DNA from: Acidobacteriota bacterium
Lineage (GTDB): Bacteria; Acidobacteriota; Vicinamibacteria; Vicinamibacterales; JAKQTR01
Length of the DNA stretch: 12,573 nt
Assembly (NCBI GenBank): GCA_026393735.1
Contig: JAPKZP010000481.1
Coordinates: 1-12,573 of the forward strand
Reading direction: 5' to 3'
In this document: piece after piece, positions 1 to 5,567 of the stretch
How positions within the stretch are numbered: the stretch's first letter is position 1
How the letters are laid out: the number at the start of each line of letters is the position of its first letter
Notes under the pieces: generated by a model
The model's database searches: none
Told to the model about the DNA's origin: nothing
The model's input: the letters and a program-made list of their open reading frames with translations, nothing else
Program-made: the position numbers and the translations under genes

Positions 1-195
1 CGTTTCGCCTTCCTTCGCCCGGATGTCGACGAGCACGCCCGCCATCGGCGATGGAATCTCGGCATCGACCTTGTCGGTCGAGATCTCGAACAGCGGCTCG
101 TCGCGGTCCACGCGATCGCCTACCTTCTTGATCCAGCGAACGATGGTGCCTTCGGCGATCGACTCGCCCATCTGGGGCATTACGACGTCAGCCAT
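1..195 (-). CDS. 2-oxoacid dehydrogenase E2 component, N-terminal lipoyl domain (partial)
   Basis: Only the first 65 residues are in the window; the gene continues beyond the left edge. The visible part is one biotinyl/lipoyl-attachment domain. It opens MADVVMPQMGESIAEGTIV and carries the lipoylation hairpin ISTDKVDAEIPSP, in which K42 is the lysine expected to hold lipoic acid. E2 acyltransferases pass the acyl group from E1 to CoA and are reoxidised by E3. The MGESIAEGT and TDKVDAEIPSP pattern is common in succinyl- or branched-chain-type E2 proteins, but the catalytic domain is outside the window, so the substrate (2-oxoglutarate, pyruvate or branched-chain 2-oxoacid) cannot be assigned. 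The ATG at 195 is preceded by GAGG at a good distance. The E3 gene ends 39 bp upstream in the same direction, which supports one operon supplying the complex. Confidence 0.9.
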   Translation of the reverse strand, partial: MADVVMPQMGESIAEGTIVRWIKKVGDRVDRDEPLFEISTDKVDAEIPSPMAGVLVDIRAKEGET

Positions 196-234
196 GATCT
201 GCCTCGCTGATGCTCGACTGGGCTGCCCTTGCGC

Positions 235-1650
235 CTACGCGTGTATCGCCGCGCCGTGTGTGGCGTGCGCCGCCTCGCCCACGGCCTCCGACATCGTCGG
301 GTGCGCATGGATCGTGCGGATCAGTTCTTCCACGGTGATTTCCATCCGCAGCGCCAGCGTGGCCTCCGCGACCAGTTCGGTGGCGCGCGGCCCGATGATG
401 TGCACGCCGAGCACCTCGTCGTACTTCTTCTCGGCCACGATCTTGACGAGCCCCTCGGTCTCGTTCGCGATGCGCGCCCGCCCGAGCACGCCGAACGGGA
501 ACGTGCCCACCTGCACGTCGTACCCGCGCTCGATCGCCTGCTTCTCCGTCAGGCCCACGCTCCCGATTTCAGGATCGCAGTACGTGCACTTCGGCACGTG
601 GTCGTAGTTGATGGCGTGGAACGGCTTGCCCGCGAGGCGCTCGGCCAGGGCGATGCCCTCGGCCGTCGACAGGTGGGCCAACTGCGGATGCCCGGGCTTG
701 CCGAACGTGATGATGTCGCCGATCGCCGAGACGTTCGGCACGCTCGTGCGGAACTGCTCGTCGACCACGACGTACCCGCGATCGATCGTGACGCCCGCCT
801 CTTCGGCGCCCAGGCCGGTCGTGACGGGCCCGCGGCCCGTCGCCACCAGCAGGTAGTCCGCCTCGATTGTCTGAATCTTCCCGTCTAGCATCGTCGCGTC
901 GATGCTCACGCCCGTGGCGCCGGGGCGCGCGGCGGTCACGGTCGTGGACGTGTGGAACGTGATTCCCTGCTTCTTGAACGACTTCTCGAGCTCCGCGGAG
1001 ACGGCTTCGTCCTCGAGCGGCACCAGGTTCGGCAGCAGTTCGATCACGGTCACGTCGCTCCCGAACCGCTTGAACACGGTGGCGAACTCGACGCCGATGG
1101 GCCCGCTGCCCATGATGACGATGGACGCGGGGATCTCGCGCATGGCAATCGCCTCGTCGCTCGTGATGATCCGCGTGCGATCGATCTCGATGCCCGGCAC
1201 GCTCCGCGCGGTCGACCCTGTGGCGATGACAATCTGCCTGGCCTTGAGCGTCTGCGGCTGCTCCCCGGTCACCTCGACGGTGCCCGGGCCGGCGAGGCGC
1301 GCGCTTCCCTTGATCCACGTGACGTTGTTCTTCTTGAACAGGAACTCGATCCCGCGCGTGAGCACGGTGACGATCTTGTCCTTGCGCGCCTGCACCTGGT
1401 GCATGTCGATGCGCACGGGCTGGTCGCCGAGGATCAGGCCCCAGTCCCTGGCGCCCTGGGCGATCTTCAAGGCATGGGCGTGTTCCAGCAGCGCCTTCGT
1501 CGGGATGCAGCCCCAGTTCAGGCACGTGCCGCCCAGGGTCTTCTGCCGTTCGACGACGGCCACCTTCAGGCCAAGCTGCGCCGCGCGGATCGCGGTCGGG
1601 TACCCGCCGGTTCCGGCGCCGATGATGATGACGTCGAACTCAGTCGCCAC
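235..1650 (-). CDS. lpdA: Dihydrolipoyl dehydrogenase (E3)
   Basis: A 471-residue flavoprotein of normal family length. It reoxidises dihydrolipoamide on E2 and passes electrons through FAD to NAD+. The FAD dinucleotide-binding motif GAGTGG is at residues 11-16. The redox-active disulfide lies in GGTCLNWGCIPTK, with C43 and C48. A second nucleotide-binding motif, GSGPIG, precedes the NAD domain, and the C-terminal dimerisation domain ends with HAHPTMSEA, giving the catalytic dyad H450-E455. The start is GTG, supported by AGGAGA upstream; there is no competing ATG nearby. The gene sits 37 bp after the TPR gene and 39 bp before the E2 gene, so it very likely serves that E2. Tryptophan between the two redox cysteines, where valine is more common, is a minor variation. 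The related mercuric and glutathione reductases are excluded by the His-Glu C-terminus combined with the E2 neighbour. Confidence 0.96.
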   Translation of the reverse strand: MATEFDVIIIGAGTGGYPTAIRAAQLGLKVAVVERQKTLGGTCLNWGCIPTKALLEHAHALKIAQGARDWGLILGDQPVRIDMHQVQARKDKIVTVLTRGIEFLFKKNNVTWIKGSARLAGPGTVEVTGEQPQTLKARQIVIATGSTARSVPGIEIDRTRIITSDEAIAMREIPASIVIMGSGPIGVEFATVFKRFGSDVTVIELLPNLVPLEDEAVSAELEKSFKKQGITFHTSTTVTAARPGATGVSIDATMLDGKIQTIEADYLLVATGRGPVTTGLGAEEAGVTIDRGYVVVDEQFRTSVPNVSAIGDIITFGKPGHPQLAHLSTAEGIALAERLAGKPFHAINYDHVPKCTYCDPEIGSVGLTEKQAIERGYDVQVGTFPFGVLGRARIANETEGLVKIVAEKKYDEVLGVHIIGPRATELVAEATLALRMEITVEELIRTIHAHPTMSEAVGEAAHATHGAAIHA

Positions 1651-1687
1651 GGGGTCTTCTCCTGCTCAGTGCGTCGATTCGAAGGAC

Positions 1688-2188
1688 TCAGTGAATCTTC
1701 AGGCGGGCCGACCGCGCGGCGTCGGCCGCCGGGGCGTAGTCCGGGTCGAGCGCCAGCGCCTCGCGGAAGCACTCCAGGGCGCGGCTGTAGCATTCCTTGC
1801 CCGCGTGCGCCCGCCCGAGGTTGAACCACGGGAAATGGTAGCTTTCGTAGCGCCCCGCGTGGAGCGCGCGCTCCAGCCACGGAATGGCCTCGTCGTACTT
1901 CTGCTGCTCGATCAGGTACGCGCCGATGTCGTTGTAGGGATTGCCGAACTCCGGGTCGATCTCGATCGCCTTCTGGCACTCGACGATGGCGGCATCGAGG
2001 TTCCCCTGGAACGAGTACGTCCAGCCGAGGAAGGTGTGGGCTTCGGCGGTCGGGAAGAGCGCGATCGACGCCTGGTACAAGGAGGCGGCTTCGCCGAGCT
2101 CGCCGCTCATCTGATGCTCGTAGGCCTGCTGGAACAGGGCCAGAGCCTTGTCGAGACGAGCCTTGCGCGGGGATTGTTCGCTGTCCAT
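1688..2188 (-). CDS. Tetratricopeptide repeat protein
   Basis: A 166-residue protein made almost entirely of TPR helices, roughly four repeats at residues 14-47, 48-81, 82-115 and 118-152. TPR signature residues are visible in segments such as AIVECQKAIEIDPEFGNPY and ALECFREALALDPDYAPA, with the consensus A-x4-A and D-P turns. There is no signal peptide or membrane segment, so it is probably cytoplasmic. TPR proteins are protein-binding scaffolds; no partner can be named from sequence. It is first in an apparent operon with the E3 and E2 genes, which hints at a link to the dehydrogenase complex, but this may only reflect shared transcription. The ATG at 2188 has only a weak Shine-Dalgarno. 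A nearby upstream TTGACA box supports transcription starting just before it. Confidence 0.85.
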   Translation of the reverse strand: MDSEQSPRKARLDKALALFQQAYEHQMSGELGEAASLYQASIALFPTAEAHTFLGWTYSFQGNLDAAIVECQKAIEIDPEFGNPYNDIGAYLIEQQKYDEAIPWLERALHAGRYESYHFPWFNLGRAHAGKECYSRALECFREALALDPDYAPAADAARSARLKIH

Positions 2189-2212
2189 GGCTGAATCCAG
2201 ACCGGATGATTC

Positions 2213-2242
2213 ACGTTACCGGGAGGGTTGCGACACTGTCAA
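2213..2242 (-). promoter_or_regulatory. Candidate sigma-70-type promoter for the TPR-E3-E2 operon
   Basis: On the minus strand a perfect TTGACA (2242-2237) is followed after 18 bp by TAACGT (2218-2213). The -35 box matches the consensus exactly, while the -10 box matches only half. It lies 24 bp before the TPR start codon, giving a short leader. The weak -10 keeps confidence moderate. Confidence 0.4.
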
Positions 2243-2303
2243 GCCGCCGGCGCCGGGCCGGCCGCGCCGCTCCCGGAGCCATGACGCCCCGCCGCCCGGC
2301 TCC

Positions 2304-2333
2304 TTGAACTTCACGGCTGCCGGCGCCTACAAT
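2304..2333 (+). promoter_or_regulatory. Candidate sigma-70-type promoter for the response regulator gene
   Basis: TTGAAC (2304-2309) and TACAAT (2328-2333) are separated by 18 bp. TACAAT matches the consensus -10 at five of six positions and stands out in very GC-rich DNA. Transcription would begin near 2340, leaving a leader of about 24 nt with a GAGG Shine-Dalgarno at 2351-2354. This suggests housekeeping expression of the regulator, unlike the sigma-54-type promoter of the downstream genes. Confidence 0.5.
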
Positions 2334-2363
2334 CAGCCGTCTCCTGTTCCGAGGATGTGATCC

Positions 2364-3752
2364 GTGCCACCTGGCTCCAAGACGGTGCTCATCATCGACG
2401 ATGATGAGGGCATGCGCGACACGCTGACGGCGATCCTGCGCCGCGACTACCGCGTGCTGCGCGCCTCAACGGGCGAGAGCGGCCTCGCCATCCTCGCCCG
2501 GGAAACCGTCGACGTCGTCCTGCTCGACGTCCGCATGCCCGGCATCGGCGGCTTCGATGTCCTGCGCGAAATCAAGGACACGCAGCACCTGGTCGAGGTG
2601 ATCATGATCTCGGCCATCAACGAGGTCGAAACCGCCGTCCGGGCAATGAAGCTCGGCGCCTACCACTACATCACCAAGGACTTCGAGTACGACGCCGTGC
2701 TGTCGCTCGTGCGCAATGCGTCGGAACGGCTCGACCTGAACCGCAAGGTGCTGGCGCTCAGCGCCCAGGTCGCCGACGATCGCGAGCGCCCGTTCATCGT
2801 GGGCCCGAGCCGGCCGATGCGGGAGATCCTCGACCTGGTCCGCAAGGTGGCGAAGCTGACGGCCACGGTCCTGATCCTCGGCGAGCGCGGCACGGGCAAG
2901 GAACTCCTGGCGCGCATGCTCCACCGCGAGTCGGATCGCGCCGACGGCCCGTTCATGCCGGTGAACCTGGCGGCCATCCCGTCCGAGCTCGTCGAGTCGA
3001 CGCTCTTCGGTCACGAGAAGGGATCGTTCACCGGCGCCGTCCGGCAGCAGCTCGGCAAGTTCGAGCTGGCCAACGGCGGCACGCTGTTCCTCGACGAGGT
3101 GGGCGAGCTCAGACCGGACCTGCAGGCCAAGCTCCTGCGGGCCGTGCAGGAATCGGAGATCGAGCGCGTGGGCGGAGGGCGGCCCATCAAGGTGGACCTT
3201 CGGATCGTCGCGGCCACGCACGTCGACCTCGAGAAAGCCGTACGGGACGGCCGGTTCCGCGAGGACCTGTACTACCGCATCAACGTCATCCCGATGAAGA
3301 TCCCGCCGCTGCGCGAACGCGTCGAGGATCTCCCGGACCTCGCGTCGTTCTTCATCGGCCGCTACAACGCGAAGTTCCGGAAGGACATCCGCGGCATCGA
3401 GGAATCCACCATGGCGGCGCTCCAGGCGTACCCATGGCCCGGCAACATCCGCGAGCTCGAAAACCTGATGGAACGCCTGGTGGCGGTCAGCGACCGCGAC
3501 TGGCTCGGCGACGAAGACCTGCCGTACGAGTACCACCTCGCAAAACTCACGCGGCCGGAGCAGGTCACGGAGGGCTTGTTCGACAAGGCGTGCGAGATGT
3601 TCGAACGCAATTTCATCCTCAAGTCGCTCGAGCAGGCACGCTGGAACGTCACCGCCACGGCGCGCAACCTGGGTATGCCGCTGAGCACGCTGAAGTTCAA
3701 GATGGACCGCCTCGAGATTCGCGAAATCGCCCGCAAGCTCAAGGGACTCTAG
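2364..3752 (+). CDS. Sigma-54-dependent two-component response regulator (NtrC family)
   Basis: A 462-residue protein with the full NtrC layout. The receiver domain (about 7-120) has the acidic cluster D12-D14, phosphoacceptor D55 in VVLLDVRMPG, S83 and K105. The AAA+ sigma-54 interaction domain (about 143-370) has Walker A GERGTGKE (173-180), the sigma-54 contact loop GSFTGA (220-225), Walker B LFLDEVGEL (241-249) and the sensor-2 region PWPGNIRELENL. A Fis-type helix-turn-helix closes the protein (about 427-455, WNVTATARNLGMPLSTLKF). It should bind enhancer DNA and, when phosphorylated, hydrolyse ATP to open sigma-54 promoters. The GTG start is preceded by GAGG. No kinase is adjacent upstream; the kinase at 7186-8928 is the obvious partner, and the spacer after this gene contains both a candidate enhancer pair and a -24/-12 promoter. 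The loop reads GSFTGA rather than the commoner GAFTGA, a tolerated variant. Confidence 0.95.
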   Translation: MPPGSKTVLIIDDDEGMRDTLTAILRRDYRVLRASTGESGLAILARETVDVVLLDVRMPGIGGFDVLREIKDTQHLVEVIMISAINEVETAVRAMKLGAYHYITKDFEYDAVLSLVRNASERLDLNRKVLALSAQVADDRERPFIVGPSRPMREILDLVRKVAKLTATVLILGERGTGKELLARMLHRESDRADGPFMPVNLAAIPSELVESTLFGHEKGSFTGAVRQQLGKFELANGGTLFLDEVGELRPDLQAKLLRAVQESEIERVGGGRPIKVDLRIVAATHVDLEKAVRDGRFREDLYYRINVIPMKIPPLRERVEDLPDLASFFIGRYNAKFRKDIRGIEESTMAALQAYPWPGNIRELENLMERLVAVSDRDWLGDEDLPYEYHLAKLTRPEQVTEGLFDKACEMFERNFILKSLEQARWNVTATARNLGMPLSTLKFKMDRLEIREIARKLKGL

Positions 3753-3771
3753 GCCGCCCGTCTCGCCCGAC

Positions 3772-3822
3772 ATTGCAGAATATGCCATTCTCTGACGGTT
3801 CTGACGTGGCAGTTTCTGCAAT
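3772..3822. promoter_or_regulatory. Paired dyad-symmetric boxes, candidate enhancer (UAS) for the response regulator
   Basis: ATTGCAGAATATGCCA (3772-3787) and TGGCAGTTTCTGCAAT (3807-3822) are inverted copies of each other at 14 of 16 positions, separated by 19 bp. Each box is also internally symmetric: GCAG-TTT-CTGC at 3809-3819 is perfect, and GCAG-AAT-ATGC at 3775-3785 has one mismatch. Centres are 34 bp apart. Two tandem dyads about 200 bp upstream of a sigma-54 promoter are what NtrC-type dimers commonly bind. The spacer also holds TCTGACG twice (3791-3797, 3800-3806). Binding by the neighbouring regulator is inference. Confidence 0.6.
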
Positions 3823-3859
3823 CTGCCTGGACGCGCCTCCCCCTCGCCCGACCGCCATC

Positions 3860-3878
3860 CTGCACGCGGCTGCACGCG
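3860..3878. repeat. Tandem CTGCACGCG repeat
   Basis: CTGCACGCG occurs at 3860-3868 and again at 3870-3878, a period of 10 bp, about one helical turn. It lies between the dyad boxes and the sigma-54 promoter. Function unknown; in GC-rich DNA a chance origin is possible. Confidence 0.45.
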
Positions 3879-3948
3879 ATCCCCACGGCGCGTAGATCAC
3901 CGCTGGAGCCCGCCCCGCGCGGTGTTGTGCGCGGCCCGCATGCCTGCA

Positions 3949-3977
3949 CATCCCTGCGCGACACTGCCCATCCCTGC
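3949..3977. repeat. Direct CATCCCTGC repeat
   Basis: CATCCCTGC occurs at 3949-3957 and 3969-3977, a period of 20 bp, about two helical turns. It ends 15 bp before the -24 element of the candidate sigma-54 promoter, a place where accessory proteins could bind. Function unknown. Confidence 0.45.
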
Positions 3978-3991
3978 TCCTCCCGCGCGGC

Positions 3992-4007
3992 TGGAATGCG
4001 AATTGCT
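3992..4007 (+). promoter_or_regulatory. Sigma-54 (-24/-12) promoter of the maturase-peptide operon
   Basis: TGGAATG (3992-3998), four bases, then TTGCT (4003-4007) gives the invariant GG and GC doublets with exactly 10 bp between them (3993-3994 and 4005-4006), as the family requires. The -12 element matches TTGCW fully and the -24 element keeps TGG. Transcription would start near 4018, leaving a leader of about 18 nt that contains the AGGGA Shine-Dalgarno of the maturase. The gene immediately upstream encodes a sigma-54 activator, which raises confidence considerably. Confidence 0.72.
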
Positions 4008-4035
4008 CCACATACGGCTGGAAGGACAGGGACCG

Positions 4036-5478
4036 ATGAAGCCATCTGTGTTCAACGTGCGCGTGCCGATGCCGTCCGGCGAGGTGTTCCTGATGAACAC
4101 GCTCACCGACGCGCAGATCGTCGCGTCGAACGAGGTCGTCCGATTGCTGGACAGCCTCGAGGCACGTGGCGCCGGCGGTCCCGCCGACGCGGACGAACGC
4201 GGGGCGCTCGACACGCTCGTCGAGCACGGCTTCGTCGTCGCGAACGCCGACGCGGAGCGCGCGGCTCTCGAGTCGCGCTTCGTGGAATTCAGGGAGGACG
4301 GGTCGCAGCTGCGCGTGACGGTGCTGACCACGCTGCAGTGCAACTTCGCGTGCGACTACTGCTACCAGGGCGACCACGCCGAACACGGGCGGCCGGCCGA
4401 GAAGATGTCGCTCGACACCGCGGGCCGGGTGGCCGCGTGGATCGTCGGCCGGATGGACGAGGTCCGCCCCGGCAGGCTCGTGCTGACGTTCTTCGGCGGC
4501 GAGCCGCTGTTGAACGTGCCGGCGTTGATGCTGATCGCGGACGAGTGCGCGCGCCACGCTGCATCGCGCGGCGTCACCCAGCTCGTCAACGTCATTACCA
4601 ACGGCCTTCTGCTCACGCCCGGGTTCGTCGACCGCCTCCTGCCGCTCGGCCTGAACGGCGTGAAGGTGACGCTCGACGGCGACCGCGAGACGCACGACCG
4701 CATGCGGCCCCTGCGCGGCGGCCAGGGCACGTTCGATCGCATCATCGAGAACGTGAGACGAGTTGCCGGCAAGGTGCCGGTGTCGATCGGCGGCAACTTC
4801 GACGTCGCGACCGCCGAGCGCTACCCCGCGCTGCTCGACTTCCTGCGGGAGCAGGACTTCGCGGGGCGGGTGTCGAACGTCGCGTTCAAGCCGATCATCA
4901 AGCCGTCGAACCCTCAGGCAGCGCCGCCCCCGCGGTTCATCGACGGCAAGCCTCTCATCCCCCTGACGAGCGTCGATGCCGGCCGCCAGCCGCTGAACGG
5001 CAGCTGCATGAGCGCAGCGGGCGCGTCCACGGGATCGGTATGCGACTCCTGTCACTTCGCTGACGACCAGATGTCGTTTCTCCGCGAGGAGACGCGACGG
5101 CGCGGCTTCCGTACGGCCGACGGGGTCCACATGGGCCCGTGCGAACTGTACCGCCGCCATTCCCACACCATCGGGCCCGACGGATCGCTGTACGCGTGCC
5201 CGGGGTTCACCGGCGACAACGCCTTGTCGGTCGGCCACATCTCGGGCCGCCGCGACACCGTGCAGGCGGATGCGGCCGGACGCTTCGAGCGCCTCGCCCC
5301 GTGGCGCCAGTGCGGGGATTGCTCGTTCATCCCTGTGTGTGGCGGCGGATGCGCCGTCGCGGCACACACGGAACTTGGCGACATGGACGCGCCGTCATGT
5401 CACAAGCGGAGTTTCGAATCGGCGCTCGTTTCGCTGGCGGAAGAAGCCGTTGGCGACCCGTCAGGGAGGATACAATGA
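4036..5478 (+). CDS. Radical SAM/SPASM peptide maturase
   Basis: A 480-residue radical SAM enzyme expected to modify the small peptide encoded directly after it. The N-terminal 90 residues (MKPSVFNVRVPMPSG...) resemble the leader-recognising region found before the barrel of peptide maturases. The [4Fe-4S]-SAM motif is CNFACDYC, with C102, C106 and C109; GGEP follows at 154-157. The C-terminal SPASM domain is complete: C369-x13-G-x4-C388, then CGDCSFIPVCGGGC with C426, C429, C435 and C439, and finally C455, enough for two auxiliary clusters. Three further cysteines (C324, C336, C339) lie before it. ATG 4036 is chosen over an in-frame GTG at 3922 because AGGGA precedes it and the sigma-54 promoter lies between them. 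Its TGA overlaps the peptide ATG, implying coupled translation. The exact modification (thioether, C-C crosslink, epimer or other) cannot be read from sequence. Confidence 0.92.
   Translation: MKPSVFNVRVPMPSGEVFLMNTLTDAQIVASNEVVRLLDSLEARGAGGPADADERGALDTLVEHGFVVANADAERAALESRFVEFREDGSQLRVTVLTTLQCNFACDYCYQGDHAEHGRPAEKMSLDTAGRVAAWIVGRMDEVRPGRLVLTFFGGEPLLNVPALMLIADECARHAASRGVTQLVNVITNGLLLTPGFVDRLLPLGLNGVKVTLDGDRETHDRMRPLRGGQGTFDRIIENVRRVAGKVPVSIGGNFDVATAERYPALLDFLREQDFAGRVSNVAFKPIIKPSNPQAAPPPRFIDGKPLIPLTSVDAGRQPLNGSCMSAAGASTGSVCDSCHFADDQMSFLREETRRRGFRTADGVHMGPCELYRRHSHTIGPDGSLYACPGFTGDNALSVGHISGRRDTVQADAAGRFERLAPWRQCGDCSFIPVCGGGCAVAAHTELGDMDAPSCHKRSFESALVSLAEEAVGDPSGRIQ
5463..5469 (+). promoter_or_regulatory. 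Strong Shine-Dalgarno of the precursor peptide gene
   Basis: AGGGAGG lies 5 nt before ATG 5475, inside the last codons of the maturase gene. It is the strongest ribosome-binding site seen in the window and fits the need to make more substrate than enzyme. It is the main evidence that the 30-codon frame is translated. Confidence 0.8.
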
Positions 5479-5567
5479 AGATCACGGTAGTTAAGAAGGC
5501 CCAGAAGCATGCTTCGCAGAATTTCTGTCCGTGGATGATTGCGGTTCCGCCGGAGCCCGCGAAGTAA
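5475..5567 (+). CDS. Candidate RiPP precursor peptide (30 residues)
   Basis: A 30-residue peptide gene whose ATG overlaps the maturase stop (ATGA) and follows a strong AGGGAGG. The N-terminal half is basic (K2, K7, K8, K11) and would act as leader or recognition region. The C-terminal half, NFCPWMIAVPPEPAK, contains the only cysteine (C18), flanked by F17, P19 and W20, and a proline-rich tail. These aromatic and cysteine side chains are the plausible targets for radical SAM chemistry: a Cys-based thioether, an aromatic C-C crosslink, or conversion to a small cofactor. There is no double-glycine cleavage site, no signal peptide, and no protease or exporter gene in the window. It may belong to a known short-peptide family with a dedicated maturase (CbpA/CbpB is one to compare), but I cannot confirm that. 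Size, position and ribosome-binding site make it a real gene with good probability. Confidence 0.82.
   Translation: MKITVVKKAQKHASQNFCPWMIAVPPEPAK

Noticed and set aside
902..2194. Long plus-strand frame opposite lpd and the TPR gene
   Set aside because: Antisense shadow with no recognisable motifs; both minus-strand genes are clear.
3807..3822. TGGCAG...TGCAA read as a sigma-54 promoter
   Set aside because: GG to GC spacing is 8 bp, not the required 10; the same sequence is better explained as a half of the inverted repeat.
3772..3822. The inverted repeat read as a terminator of the regulator gene
   Set aside because: Loop of 19 nt, mismatches in the stem and no T tract; the internal symmetry of each arm favours protein binding. 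Not fully excluded.
2466..3875. Long minus-strand frame opposite the response regulator
   Set aside because: Shadow frame of high-GC DNA without domains; the regulator is unambiguous.
3783..3895. A 37-codon ATG frame in the regulator-maturase spacer, considered as a second precursor peptide
   Set aside because: No ribosome-binding site, biased composition, and it runs through the dyad boxes, which explain the sequence better.
3922..4035. Upstream GTG start of the maturase (38 extra residues)
   Set aside because: It would begin before the sigma-54 promoter, lacks a Shine-Dalgarno, and the extra residues are low-complexity; ATG 4036 has AGGGA.
3739..5367. Long minus-strand frame opposite the maturase
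   Set aside because: Arg/Ala-rich shadow of high-GC codon use with no domains; the plus-strand gene has full catalytic motifs.
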